This document shows, piece by piece, positions 11,083 through 21,115 of a DNA stretch of 64,000 nucleotides. The DNA lies in contig CM044322.1 in assembly GCA_024291935.2 (NCBI GenBank), forward strand, positions 22,443,405 through 22,507,404, in the 5' to 3' direction. Numbering within the stretch: the stretch's first letter is position 1; each line of letters starts with the position of its first letter. The notes beneath the pieces were generated by a model. It was not told the DNA's origin. It searched no databases and was given only the letters and a program-made list of their open reading frames with translations. This DNA comes from Okapia johnstoni (taxonomy: Eukaryota; Chordata; Mammalia; Artiodactyla; Giraffidae). A program made the translations under genes and the position numbers.

Positions 11083-11512
11083 TTTTTTTAATATATTTTA
11101 TTTATTTTTTTATTTTTATTTTTTTTTAATAAATTTATTTATTTTAGTTGGGGGCTAATTACTTTACAATATTGTAGTAGTTTTTGCCATACATTGACAC
11201 GAATCAGCCATGGGTTTACATGCGTTCCCCATCCTGAACCCCCCTCCCACCTCCCTCCCCATCCCATCCCTCTGGGTCATCCCATTGCCCCAGCCCCGAG
11301 CATTTGTCTCACACATCGAACATGGAATGGTGCTCTGTTTCATATATGATAATATACATGTTTCAATGCTATTGTCCCAGAACGTCCCACCCTCACCTTC
11401 TCCCTCAGAGTCCATAAGACTGTTCTATGCATCTGTGTCTCTTATTCTGTCTCACATATAGGGTTATCGTTACCATCTTTCAAACTCCATATATATGCAT
11501 TAGTATACTGTA
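11083..11512 (-). mobile_element. Ruminant L1, 3' segment (antisense part of a twin-primed insertion)
   Basis: On the + strand a T-rich tail is followed by the reverse complement of the ruminant L1 3' untranslated region: 'gttgggggctaattacttta', 'atgaatcagcc'-like text, 'cccctcccacctccctcccc', 'tcatatatgataatatacat', 'tctcacatatagggttatcg', up to 'agtatactgtattggtg'. There the orientation switches. The left duplication copy caccttatttctt lies at 11070-11082. Confidence 0.92.
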
Positions 11513-11866
11513 TTGGTGGGAATGCAAACTAGTACAGCCACTATGGAGAACAGTGTGGCGATTCCTTAAAAAACTGGTAACAGAACTGCCATGTGACCCA
11601 GCAATCCCATTGCTGGGCATACACACCGAGGAAACCAGAATTGAAACAGACTCGTGTACCCCAATGTTCATCGCAGCACTGTTTACAATAGCCAGGACGT
11701 GGAAGCAACCTAGATGTCCATCAGCAGACGAATGGATAAGGAAGCCGTGGTACATATACACAATGGAATATTACTCAGCCATTAAAAAAATACATTTGAA
11801 TTGGTTCTGTTGAGATGGATGAAACTGGAGCCCATTATACAGAGTGAAGTAAGCCAGAAAGAAAAA
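11513..11866 (+). mobile_element. Ruminant L1, inverted 5' segment (ORF2 end and beyond)
   Basis: Sense L1: 'gggaatgcaaactagtacag', 'ccactatggagaacagtgtg', 'cagcaatcccattgctgggc', 'caatgttcatcgcagcactg', 'aatattactcagccattaaa', 'gtgaagtaagccagaaagaa'. The frame at 11427-11813 reads the end of L1 ORF2. The segment ends where the antisense segment begins in L1 coordinates, so both are one 5'-inverted insertion. The right duplication copy is at 11867-11879. Confidence 0.93.
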
Positions 11867-11879
11867 CACCTTATTTCTT

Positions 11880-12064
11880 ATAGTGGTGAATGGGTCACCA
11901 AAACTAGAAACTTCTCTTGGTCATTATCTCTTTCTAGAAACACCCCAGTTATTCAGTAGCCATGTGCTATCCCTTTCCCTCTTCACTTCTTTCCATTATG
12001 TCCTCCTCTCCTCCTTTCCAGGTCATTACCTAAGTTCCAGCCATCTTCACTCTTCCTCTGAATT
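11880..12064. other. Unique C/T-rich stretch
   Basis: A short non-repetitive, pyrimidine-rich gap between the L1 insertion and the L2. A small open frame at 11883-12074 shows nothing recognisable. Confidence 0.35.
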
Positions 12065-12550
12065 ATTTAAGTAACTTTTAATTCATTCTTTTTCCAATCC
12101 AGCTCTTGTGGCACATGCTCAGGGTGATCTTTTCAAGATATAAACCTGACGGTACACTTGTCCATATTCAGATTGTCACTGGTCCCCTGTTAAAATCATG
12201 TTAACACCCTTGGCTTAGTATATGAGCCTGTGATGATTTGCACACTCTGTACATCTTTAGACCCATCCCCCTCTTCTCCCATTTTCATCCCTCTCTCCAT
12301 CCATCTGAAACCATTGCACTTCCTGAATGTATCATGCTCTTTCCTGACTTTGTTGTTCAAAATTTGACTCAACTGTCATCTCCTCCAGGAAGTCTTCCCT
12401 GGTTCAGAGATTACACAGATGTTTCTCTGAGTTTCCCCAACACTCTGGGCATGCTCAGATAATCACTTATCACACTTTTGTATTTGTTTAATCCTGTAGG
12501 AAGCACTGTGTCTGCACATAGTAGGTGCTCAATAAACCATAACTCAATAA
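12065..12550 (+). mobile_element. L2 LINE 3' end
   Basis: Follows the L2 3' layout: 'gtacacttgtccatattcag' with 'gattgtcactggtcccctgt', then the C/T-rich block, 'caactgtcatctcctccagg', 'aagtcttccctggttcagag', 'ataatcacttatcacac' and the tail 'cacatagtaggtgctcaata'. This is an old mammal-wide LINE, non-functional here. The small frame at 12238-12462 is a remnant or chance reading. Confidence 0.8.
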
Positions 12551-12804
12551 GAAAATAAACAATTACAAGATTGAAAATTTATTATTTACCAACTCTCTTG
12601 GTTCACAAAATGCCAACCTAGGCTAAAATCACTTCCATTTTCCTCCATTTGTTCAGATGCAAGCCCTCTCTCTCTTCTTTCCCTCCTTTCTGTGTGAGAT
12701 GGTAGGACTAGCCACTCATGCCAGGCTTCATGTCCTGAATTTGAGACTCTCGGACCTGGAATGGCAAGATCCTAAAGTTATGGAAATCCCCATAATAAGA
12801 TAAA

Positions 12805-13238
12805 AGACTCTGTATGATTTCAAAAACTCTTTACTTTTTTAAACTTTTAAGGTCTTCCCTCATAGCTCAGTCAGTAAAAATATACCTGCAATGCAGGAGA
12901 CCTGGGTTCAATTCCTGGGTTGGGAAGATCCTCTGGAGAAGGAAATGGCTATCCACTCCAGTATTCTTGCCTGGAGAATCCCATGGACAGAGGAGCCTGG
13001 CAGGCTACAGTCCGTGGGATCACAAGAGTTGGACATGACTTAGTGACTAAACTACCACCATGTCTCCCAGGACTGCAGCTGCCAGTGCCCCTGACCACGT
13101 GGCAGGCCACTGTCAACCCACACCCCTGCCAGAGACTCCCAAACACTCACAGGTAAGTCTGGCCGAGTCTCTTGTGGGGTCACTGCTCCTTTCTCCTGAG
13201 TCCTGGTGGGCATAATAACAGACTCTGTATGATTTCAA
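12805..13238. repeat. Segment bounded by a 19-bp perfect direct repeat
   Basis: The string agactctgtatgatttcaa occurs at 12805-12823 and again at 13220-13238, and 'cataata' precedes both copies (12791 and 13211). Between them lie a Bov-tA and about 150 bases starting 'tgtctcccaggactgcagct' that I cannot assign. This is either an unusually long target-site duplication around a composite insertion or a local duplication of L1 sequence. Confidence 0.6.
12850..13060 (+). mobile_element. Bov-tA SINE
   Basis: Head 'ggtcttccctcatagctcag', 'ctgcaatgcaggagacctgg', 'aattcctgggttgggaagat', 'tattcttgcctggagaatcc', and the Bov-A end 'cacaagagttggacatgact' followed by 'tagtgactaaact'. It lies inside the direct-repeat-bounded segment. 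Open frames over it are SINE readings. Confidence 0.92.
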
Positions 13239-13513
13239 TACCGCTAGACCATTAAATTTCTGCACCCGATCTTATGTCTCTGGGTGTGTTGCAGTGTCTC
13301 CTAGTTTATAGTCTATGGGAACTTGAACGGAATTTGTATCCTACTATTGTGTGAAAACTGTAGAAATCTTAAGTATTGGTTCATAATGTTTTTTAGGTCT
13401 ACTATATTCTTCTACTTCTCTGTATATTCAGTCAATTTCTGAGAGTTTGATATTGAAACTCCAACTAAAAGTCTTAACTAATCTACTTAAAACAAACAAT
13501 TGTAATATACAGT
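13239..13513 (-). mobile_element. Old L1 ORF2 fragment, antisense
   Basis: The order on the + strand matches antisense L1 ORF2: 'ctctgtatgatttcaata', 'acttgaacggaatttgtatc', 'ctactattgtgtgaaaactg', 'taggtctactatattcttct', 'tcagtcaatttctgagagtt', 'tgatattgaaactcc'. Too diverged to translate. Confidence 0.65.
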
Positions 13514-13730
13514 GGGGCTTCCCTGGTGGTTCAGCTGATAAAGAATCTGCCTGCAATGTGGGAAACCTGGGTTTGATCCCTGGGTTGGGAAGATACCCTG
13601 GAAGAGGGCATGTCAACCCACTCCATTATTCTTACCTGGAGAATCCCCATGGACAGAGCAGCCTGGTGGGCTATAGTCCATGGGGTCGCAAAGAGTCGGA
13701 CACAACTGGGCGACTAAGCACAGCACACAG
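13514..13730 (+). mobile_element. Bov-tA SINE
   Basis: Complete order from 'ggcttccctggtggttcagc' through 'ggtttgatccctgggttggg' and 'cattattcttacctggagaa' to 'cgcaaagagtcggacacaac' and 'tgggcgactaagca'. It interrupts or abuts the antisense L1 fragment. Confidence 0.93.
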
Positions 13731-15185
13731 CGCAAATGTAAATTTGTTCTGTACTTTTCAAGTCTCCTGTAAATGTGTTATCATATTTTCATAATTAAAA
13801 AAAAGAAATTCCCAAATGGGCTGTGACAGGTCTCACGGGTTAATGAAGTAACCAAATTTGTGCCCCTGGAGACAGGAAATATTGCTGGGGCAGAGGTCAC
13901 AGTATCAGTGAGCTGAACTTCTTGACCTCTATCTGGTACCTATGTAGATTTCCCTGTACTCCACACACTCTGAATCTCCTGATGCTGTTACAGTTGGCTG
14001 ACTGGGCTCAGGAGACAGGAGAGGATAAAAGAGGAGGTGGGGCTGTGGGTCGGGCTGGAGGGGCCAGGAGGCATGTGAGCCACATAATGACACTTGGCAC
14101 AGGAGGACCAAGGGTCCAATTCAGCCTCTGAGAGTCTCTCTCTGCCAAGTGCTGAAAGAGGACAGATGCTGGGGAAGTCGCTGACCCTAAGTTCCTGAGT
14201 TGAGCTGCTCAGATGTCAGACAGGTGAGAGCCAAAGGCTTTATGCCTTTCTGGGGGCATAAAGCCCCCAAACTCAGATCTCTGTGTTCTAAGGGGACCAG
14301 CCCTTCCTCCTCTTTTCCCACCTACCACCCAGAGTCGCCTCCCCGAAACCAACTTAAAGACTCCACGTGGAAGACCTTAAAGAGGTTTCCTCTCCACCCT
14401 CACAGATTATGCCCTCTGGAAACCCCAGCTCAGTTGATGTCATTAACATTAACGCTCTTGTAGAGACTTTTTCCAAAAACTTAACTTGGGTTTCTACTTG
14501 ATAAAAATCCAACTGGGTAATTATGTGTCCTATAGCAGACACACCTACTGTTTTACTTAAAAAAAAAAAAAAGTGATGAATTGTTTTATCTCTGAACGGG
14601 AGCGCAGTGTGCTCTGTGGAGGAGTGGAAAGCGATCCCTCAGTGTTGTTCACTGCATGGCTGTGCTATTTTATGTGAGTGACAGAGTGTGCATATGGAGG
14701 GCAGCTTGGAGTGGGGTCAGACAAGCTCTGGAGTTTTCATTCATGTGTTCATTCAGGATGCACACCTAGTGCCAAACAAAGTACTTGGCGATACACCTTC
14801 CCAGAGAATGTTTCCTACTCTCCATTACAGGGAAGAAGGGATTTCCAGCAGAAGAAATAATAATCATGATTACTGAATTTTGTCTCGCAAGTACTATACT
14901 GTCATTATCCCTTCAGTGCTGGTGAGATAATTAATTATCATGTATGACAGCCTGCTTCAAAAATACACAGAAACTGAGGTAGAAGCTGGTGTGCTGGCTT
15001 CCGACTGAGGAGGAAGCCATGGGAATTGATGGGCAGCCCCTGTGAGGTGATGGCTCCCATGCAGATCTCACTCAGTCCTGGGTACCACCTCCACCGTAGA
15101 GACCCAACAGTCAGGGACTCAGCAAAAAGACTTGCCATCCCTGGAAGGCAATGCTCACTGTGCCAAGGAAGCTGGGGCAGTGGAA
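13731..15185. other. Unique stretch, no gene seen
   Basis: About 1.45 kb. Two A-runs (13797-13804 and about 14560-14573) could be worn retroposon tails without bodies. Open frames (14200-14463 and others) show no domain. Confidence 0.4.
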
Positions 15186-15189
15186 AGAC

Positions 15190-15425
15190 TGCAGGCTCTG
15201 GTGTAAACAGATCTGAGTTCCAATTCCAGCCTATCTCTTGCCATCTGTGGGAGCTTGTGTAAGTTACTTGTTTCTTTTGGCCTCTTTTGTTCTAATTTAA
15301 AAGGAGGTGATGCCGTTTGCTTTGTAGAGTTGTTGAGATCATTAGAGAGAATGTGTGTAATGTTAGCACGGTGCTGGTCACAGGAAGTGTTCAATAAATG
15401 CAATTATCATGCTTATTATAGCTGT
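15190..15425 (+). mobile_element. MIR SINE
   Basis: Order: 'gcaggctctggtgtaaacag', 'tctgagttccaattccagcc', 'gagcttgtgtaagttacttg', then 'gttgttgagatcattagaga', 'gcacggtgctggtcacagga' and 'gtgttcaataaatgcaatta'. Good MIR match in layout, with the 'cctcagtttcctcatctg' core worn away. Confidence 0.75.
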
Positions 15426-15930
15426 GTCCACTTTCAGTCCCTGACTCTTTCTGAGATGCCAGGTGGCAACATCTCTGACTGACAGTGAGGCTTGCTTCTC
15501 CGGTTTACCCTGTCCCAGGGCAGTTGAGTCACTCCTCCAGGGTGAATGGTATCCCTGGACCCAGTAGGCAAGTCTTGGCACAGCAAAAACCCCAGCCCTG
15601 CTGGGGGAAGTGACCCTGCAGGCAAGGGTGGCAGTGCAGAGACACATCTGTCAGCAGGAGGCAGACACTGGGTGACAGGAGACATCTCTCCTCCAACAAC
15701 TAACCTGAAACTCATCAGATCGCTTAAAGTGAGGTCCAGGAAAAGGTAGAGGCTCCCCCTTTCCTCCTGTGTGCCTCTGCTTCTCATTCTTCTCTGGTAA
15801 GAAGCTTTACATGTCAATTTCACTTATACAAACTTCTTCAGTAGCCAGTACACAGGAGAGGTCCCCAGCCCCCATTCCTATGAAGAAGGACCCTGAATCT
15901 GGTTCAGAGAAGGCTAATTTAAAGCTATGG
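15426..15930. other. Unique stretch, no gene seen
   Basis: About 500 bases. A minus-strand frame at 15434-15823 (129 residues) is one of the longer ones in the window but shows no domain and has an overlapping frame on the same strand. I treat it as chance. Confidence 0.4.
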
Positions 15931-15934
15931 GTTA

Positions 15935-16062
15935 GGGAATTCCTGAAAGTTCTGTGGTTAAGACTCCTCCCTCCTACTGCAGGGGGCACAGGTTTGACTC
16001 CTGGTCTGAGGGAACTAGAATCTCGAATGCTGCACTGTGTGGCCAAATAAATAAACAAACAA
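15935..16062 (+). mobile_element. CHR-2-type SINE, short form
   Basis: Starts 'gggaattcctgaaagttctg', then 'gtggttaagactcctccctc', 'ctactgcagggggcacaggt', 'gactcctggtctgagggaac' and 'gcactgtgtggccaaataaa', ending 'caaacaaag'. It is the short-bodied variant, like the copy at 29398. Confidence 0.85.
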
Positions 16063-16084
16063 AGGTGTGGATTACACCATTGTC

Positions 16085-16266
16085 TTTCAAGTGTCAGTAA
16101 TAACCCCCATGGACAGGAGCCTGTCCGGCTCCTCAGTCCATGGGATTTTCCAGGCAAGAATACTAGAGTGGGTTGTCATTTCCTTCTCTAGGGGATCTTC
16201 CCAATCCAGGATTGAACCCGAGTCTTCGGCATTCCAGGCAAATTCTTTACCCTCTGAGCCACTTCT
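16085..16266 (-). mobile_element. Bov-tA SINE, 3' part diverged
   Basis: Reverse orientation from 'cccatggacaggagcctgtc', 'catgggattttccaggcaag', 'gggttgtcatttccttctct', 'gattgaacccgagtcttcgg' to 'aaattctttaccctctgagc'. The tail side on the left is poor, lacking the usual 'gactctttgcgacc'. Confidence 0.85.
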
Positions 16267-16274
16267 AGTCTTTT

Positions 16275-16420
16275 ACAAATCACTTGGGACTCTTGTTTAA
16301 AAGGAGATTTCTGGATTCAGTATGTTCAAGGCAGGGCCTGAGATTCTGCTTTTCTAACAATCTCCCCTGTGATGCTGACGATGCTGACCCATGGCCATAC
16401 TTTGAGTAGCTAGAGGAGGG
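16275..16420 (+). mobile_element. MER5-like hAT DNA-transposon copy
   Basis: Text 'caaatcacttgggactcttg', 'ttctggattcagtatg', 'gggcctgagattctgctttt', 'caatctcccctgtgatgctg' follows the MER5A layout. Old and diverged, edges approximate. Confidence 0.6.
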
Positions 16421-16769
16421 TGGATTGGGTCTCCTTGGCTGACCTTGTGCTGACTGGTGCTCTCTCACAAATTCCTCCAGTTTGTCCTTCCATTCCCAAC
16501 AGCTAAGGGTGGCCAGATTCCTTTGCAATACACAAGGAAGATATTTGGTCAAGAGTGTGTGAGCAGGAGGGGAGAGGCAAGCAGGCTGCAGGGACAGTCA
16601 GGCGGGGGTGTCAGGGGAGACAAGTGGGACCCAGAGCACTCTCTGCTGGAGCATCTCACACAGCATCTGCTCTGAACAGTCCCCTCAACACTGTTCTCTT
16701 CTCTCTCTGCCTCGTCTTCCACTTTGAGTTAGGTTTGCCTCCTCAGTGCCTTTGGACTGGAATTGTCTG

Positions 16770-16895
16770 TTCACTTGTACGTCTCACCAACTAGACTGAA
16801 CACTCTCAAAGAAGGACCTTATTCAACTTCGTGTTCCTAGCACATGACATATGCTTGGCACATAGTAGGCACTTAAGAAATGTCTATGAATTAAT
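16770..16895 (+). mobile_element. L2 3' tail fragment
   Basis: Reads 'gtctcaccaactagactgaa', 'aaagaaggaccttattcaac', then 'gcttggcacatagtaggcac' and 'ttaagaaatgtctatgaatt'. This is the usual end of L2. Confidence 0.75.
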
Positions 16896-17340
16896 CATAG
16901 ATGACTTACCCACATACAAGCAGGATGGGGTTCGCTTTCTGGCTCTTCATGCACTTATATTCTGTAAACCTTTAGAAAGCAATAGTTGTGGGCTGGGGAA
17001 TAAAGTAAAGGCTAACACGTGGTCCTTGCTGTCACAGAGTTTCCAGGCTCATGGGGAGCCCTGCTGTCTGTTATGAGAGGTCACATAGTGCAGACCGTGC
17101 TGTGTTGTCTTGTGGGAGCCTTGGCTTGGGAGAGTGCAGAGGATGGAGAGACAAGATCTGGCTTGAGGAGTGTGGAAGACGGCACGGAGAAGGTGGTGTC
17201 TGGTCCAGGCCTTGAAGGATGGGCAGGTTTTCAAATGGTGAAGAAGCATTCAGGAAGCAGGAACAACGTGGTAAAACTGTGATTCAAAAAAACAAGGCCC
17301 TGAAGTATCCAGAGTGGACTTCCAAAGGTGTGAGAACTGA
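16896..17340. other. Unique stretch, no gene seen
   Basis: About 445 bases between the L2 tail and the Tigger-like element. Frames at 17019-17282 (+) and 17049-17249 (-) overlap and show no domain. G/A-rich toward its right side. Confidence 0.35.
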
Positions 17341-17343
17341 ATA

Positions 17344-17817
17344 CAGTAAGTCCCCAACATACGAATGAGTTCATCTCTGAGAGCAAGTCCATAAGTCCAG
17401 TTTGTGAATCCAACTAAGTTAGCCTAAAGTACCCAACAAACACAGTTGGCTATATAGTACTGTAACAGGTTTATACTACTTCTCACACAAATAATACATA
17501 ACAAACAAACACAAAAAATAAAACATTTTTAATCTTGCAGTGCAGTACCTTGAAAAGTAGAGTAGCACAGTACAGCAGCTGGCATCTAGGGGCTGGCACC
17601 ATGTGAACAGACAAGGAGAGTTACTGGCTGGAGGAGAGAGACAAAGTGGGGGATGCCAGAGCTGAAGGATCGTCAGCAATAGGAGACAGAGGGCAAGCTT
17701 CAATTTCACTCAGGCCCGATGTTGATGGCACAGGTTCTGGTTCCCTGTTGGAACCAGATGCAGGCTTGCATCTTTGAAAGTTTGCAACTTGAAGGTTTTT
17801 AGGGAGGGGACTTACTG
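17344..17817. mobile_element. Non-autonomous Tigger-like (Tc1/mariner, pogo group) DNA transposon
   Basis: The 474-bp element begins CAGTAAGTCCCC (17344-17355) and ends with its exact reverse complement GGGGACTTACTG (17806-17817), each flanked by TA, the usual mariner/pogo target duplication. With flanks the symmetry is 15 perfect bases on each side (17341-17355, 17806-17820). Inside are 'gttagcctaaagtacccaac' and 'acacaaaaaataaaac'-like AT-rich text. It has no transposase frame, so it is an internally deleted copy moved by another element's enzyme. The family name is inferred from the CAGT ends and TA site. Confidence 0.85.
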
Positions 17818-17820
17818 TAT

Positions 17821-18334
17821 TCTGTTAAGGGTAACCTCAGGCTCAGCCAACCAGACCCCCATCCTCCTAGGAGTGAGGAAGCGGGATTTACTGATGACAT
17901 ACTTGACAGCACACACCTTGATGTCCTATTTCCTGGGGACATTGGATGGAATACCAGGCAGCCAGGAGGCATTCTCTGGAGCCATCAGGACCGGAGGTGA
18001 GGATGGAGGGGAATGAGAAGGAGGACTGGCCTCACTCTGTGGACGTCCTTCAGGGACCCAAGGTTGACCTAGAGCATTGGGGTTTGGAAGCTGGGAGGAG
18101 CCTAGGGAAGGAAGGGGCCCTAGTTCCATGACAGCACATCTCAAAATCTCCTCCATACAGCTGTGCAAGAGCAGCTGCCCTTGGCAGCATTCCTGGCTAC
18201 ATCTGGCAGGTCCCTAGGAAAAAAGAAGCAGGAAGGCAAATAACCAATTTCTTTGGACTATTGGTCAGAAAGACAAGTGGACTTGCCCGATGCCCCACCT
18301 TACAAGGGGTGCTGCAGACAGAAATTGCCCCAGT
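17821..18334. other. Unique stretch, no gene seen
   Basis: About 500 bases with no recognisable repeat or domain. Frames at 17774-18016 (+) and 17926-18168 (-) overlap and the first begins inside the transposon. Confidence 0.35.
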
Positions 18335-18500
18335 CCACTTTGGGCAAGTCACATAGCCTCTCTGAGTCTCAGTGTCCTTATCTGTAAATGGGTATGATAA
18401 ATATTATCATATGTTTATGATGTATGGGTGTATGAAGCTCAAGTTCAATTATCCCTGTAAAGCCTTAAGATAGGACAGGTATTCCATAGAAATTTAATAT
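18335..18500 (+). mobile_element. MIR SINE
   Basis: Strong core: 'gggcaagtcacatagcctct', 'ctgagtctcagtgtccttat' and 'ctgtaaatgggtatgataaa', followed by a worn right part. Confidence 0.8.
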
Positions 18501-18789
18501 CTGACCATTTAAATTATTTTTATCCACTCCTGATAAATTCAGTCCCAAAAGACTGGTACTTTCCAAGAGGGAGAAACAATCATTGTCAATAGTGGAGTTC
18601 TGGCACGTGGTAGGTACTGGGTGAACAGAAGTGTCTAAGGTTAGCTATCTGGGCTTTCTTCTGCAGGCTTAGGCACCCCATCTCCTGGTTCCGTTGCACC
18701 ATCAGGGTAATGATGACTGGGCACTTCCTATTCACAACCTGCTTCCCCCCTGGGATATAAAGTGCTTACAACAGAAAGAGGTGAAGGGA

Positions 18790-18875
18790 ACACTTTACTT
18801 GTCATGTCCAGTGACTAACACAGTGCCTGGCACACAGGAGACACGCAAAAATGCTTGATGAAGAAATAAACGAGT
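18790..18875 (+). mobile_element. MIR or L2 3' tail fragment
   Basis: Reads 'actaacacagtgcctggcac', 'acaggagacacgcaaaaatg', then 'cttgatgaagaaataaacga'. The 'acagtgcctggcaca' string is shared by MIR and L2 ends. Confidence 0.65.
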
Positions 18876-19245
18876 GAGATATTCTTTTCCTTTTCACCAA
18901 TAGAATCATTCTCGTTGCTTCCAAATGTAAGGTGACTTCAAAACTCTGAGTTAACCTCATTCCCACCCATCTGGAGAGAAGGGCGCCCTCTGGGTTCCTC
19001 ATTCTCCAGTAGCAGTTCTCTGAAGGACCTTCCAGGACATGAATGGGGACAAGGTGGGGAAAGCGCCAGCTTCTTCCTCGTCTTCACACACTCCACCTGC
19101 CGCCTGGATCCCAAAGAACAGCACAGCAGTCCCGGAGTTCCCCACCCAAAGACAGTGGTGTCTTACACACAGAGGGAACCAGCTAACAGAGAGCTGAGGT
19201 TTGGATCATACAATTAGAACACCGGAACTCAGACTATAGAGGTCA

Positions 19246-19323
19246 GGTGTGTGTGTGTGCGTGTGTGTGTGTGCGTGTGTGTGCGTGTGTGTGCGTGTGT
19301 GCATATGTGTGTGTGTGTGTGTG
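19246..19323. repeat. Imperfect GT/GC microsatellite, tail of a Bov-tA
   Basis: GT runs interrupted regularly by GC. It lies between the left target duplication copy (tagaggtca, 19237-19245) and the SINE body, so it belongs to the inserted element's 3' tail and was not there before the insertion. Confidence 0.95.
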
Positions 19324-19528
19324 CTCAGTCATGTCCGGCTCTTTGTGCCCCCATGGACTGTAGCCTGCCAGGCTCCTCTGTCCATGGAATTTTCCAGGCA
19401 AGAATACTGGAGTGGGTTGTCATTTCCTACTCCAGGGGATTTTTCCAACCCAGGGATCAAACCCATGTCTTCTGTGCCTCCTGCATCGGCAGGTGGATAC
19501 TTTAACCACTGAGCCACCTGGGAAGCCC
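19324..19528 (-). mobile_element. Bov-tA SINE with microsatellite tail
   Basis: Reverse orientation: 'gctcagtcatgtccggctct', 'ccatggactgtagcctgcca', 'ggaattttccaggcaagaat', 'ggatcaaacccatgtcttct' and the head 'ctgagccacctgggaagccc'. A 9-bp perfect duplication tagaggtca at 19237-19245 and 19530-19538 encloses SINE plus GT tract. Frames over it are SINE readings. Confidence 0.95.
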
Positions 19529-19539
19529 GTAGAGGTCAA

Positions 19540-20670
19540 GTAGCCCCTTGTTAATATCCTAATGTTAAACAAAATCCTCAAAGGGCAAATGTAACAGCAC
19601 ATTAGGGTTGCTACCCAGCCTCAGGAGGAAGAACTGTGTCACAATGTTTTCTTGGTTTCAAAGCAACATCCAGCATTTAGCAGATCAAACTGGCTAACGT
19701 TTCTGCTTGTGTGACTATCAGCTTTGTCATTCACACTCAGGTGCAGAGGAAGTTTTATCCACCATCTTCAATTCTACCCTTTCAACAGTTTTATTTTTCT
19801 GTTGAGAAGTTTCTTTTACCTTCACTGAGCAAACCTGCTCAAGTATGTTATCTTTGGGCCATTGCTGAAGTATCTTCCTTCCTGTTACATTTTCTTGGTT
19901 TTGATATTTTAGGGCTTGCCGCCTGTCAATCTCCCACTCCAGCTTCTTTGCCTTGCTTTTGCCTTTGCTTTCTGGTGGTCTGTGCCAATCACATTTACAA
20001 AATTATATTCTGGATGCAGTAAACAGAGGACACAGACTTAGGGTAGCCCGAATCTTTTCATCAGTTGTTCACTGAAATGTGGACACCCGTCTCATGTGCT
20101 CATTAGAATAGACAGTTTGCTGGGGAAAAATTCACTCGATTGTAGGGAGCCTTGGTAATTGTAGGAAACAGAAGCCTCACAAAGGCTGCAGATGGTCTTA
20201 GAAATTCCGAAGGCTTCTATTTCTTCAGAACAGCCTGCCATGGGTCAAAGGCATTCTGCCCTAACCACCTCACCTACCCCTCTGCCTACCTCCCTGTCTC
20301 AGAAATGCTCACATCAACTGTTAAACCAGCCTACTACTCCTACCACTCCCTCCTTCCTCTCTTCCATCCACACCCCAACCAGTAATGTTATATCTGCTAC
20401 TGTGGGTGTTTGACAGAGAGGCTCCTCCAGCCTCCTGGACATGACAATTCCAGCCTTCCCTGCCCATTTCTGATGGGAGCTAACCCCACGGGGGCGTATG
20501 ACCAAGCCAGGCTCTTGTCCCAGAGCCAGCCTGGCCACCCCACACATGCTGGAAGTCTAGATTCAGGTTTTTGTCCAGAGGCAGGCTGGCTGCAATTGGT
20601 CAAGGAGAAAAACAGAAAGAATGAACTATTCAACAACCTAGCTACGGAGGGACCTCTCGGTCCACGTTGT
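19540..20670. other. Unique stretch, no gene seen
   Basis: About 1.1 kb. Frames at 19711-20022, 20152-20413 and 20314-20682 overlap on both strands and show no domain. C-rich between about 20270 and 20560. Confidence 0.4.
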
Positions 20671-20674
20671 CAAA

Positions 20675-21115
20675 TGAAATAATGCCATTTGCAGCAACAT
20701 GGATGGACCTAGAGAGTGTCATACTGAGTGAAGTTAAGTCAGACATAGGAGGAGAAATATCATATGACATCCCTTACATGTGGAATCTAAAAATAAATGA
20801 TACAAATGAACATACAAAACGGAAAGAGACTCACAGACTTAGAAAATGAACTTACGGCTGCCGGGCCATGAGGGATATTTAGAGAGTTTGGGACGATTCT
20901 GTACGCAGTGCTATATTCAAAATGGATAACCAACGAGGACTTACTGTACAGCAGAGGGAACTCTATTCAGTGTAACGTGGCTGCCTAGATGGGTTTGGAG
21001 GAGAATGGATACATGTATATCTATGGCTGAGTCCCTGCACTGTTCACCTGAAACTACTACAACATTGTGAATCGGCTCTACCCCAAGACAAAATTAAGTT
21101 TAAAGTTTAAAAAAC
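20675..21115 (+). mobile_element. L1 3' end
   Basis: Sense L1 3' text: 'catttgcagcaacatggatg', 'gacctagagagtgtcatact', 'tgtggaatctaaaaataaat', 'gataaccaacgaggacttac', 'gaactctattcagtgtaacg', ending in A-rich 'aaagtttaaaaaacaaaac'. Severely 5'-truncated and older than the L1 at 11083. Confidence 0.88.
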
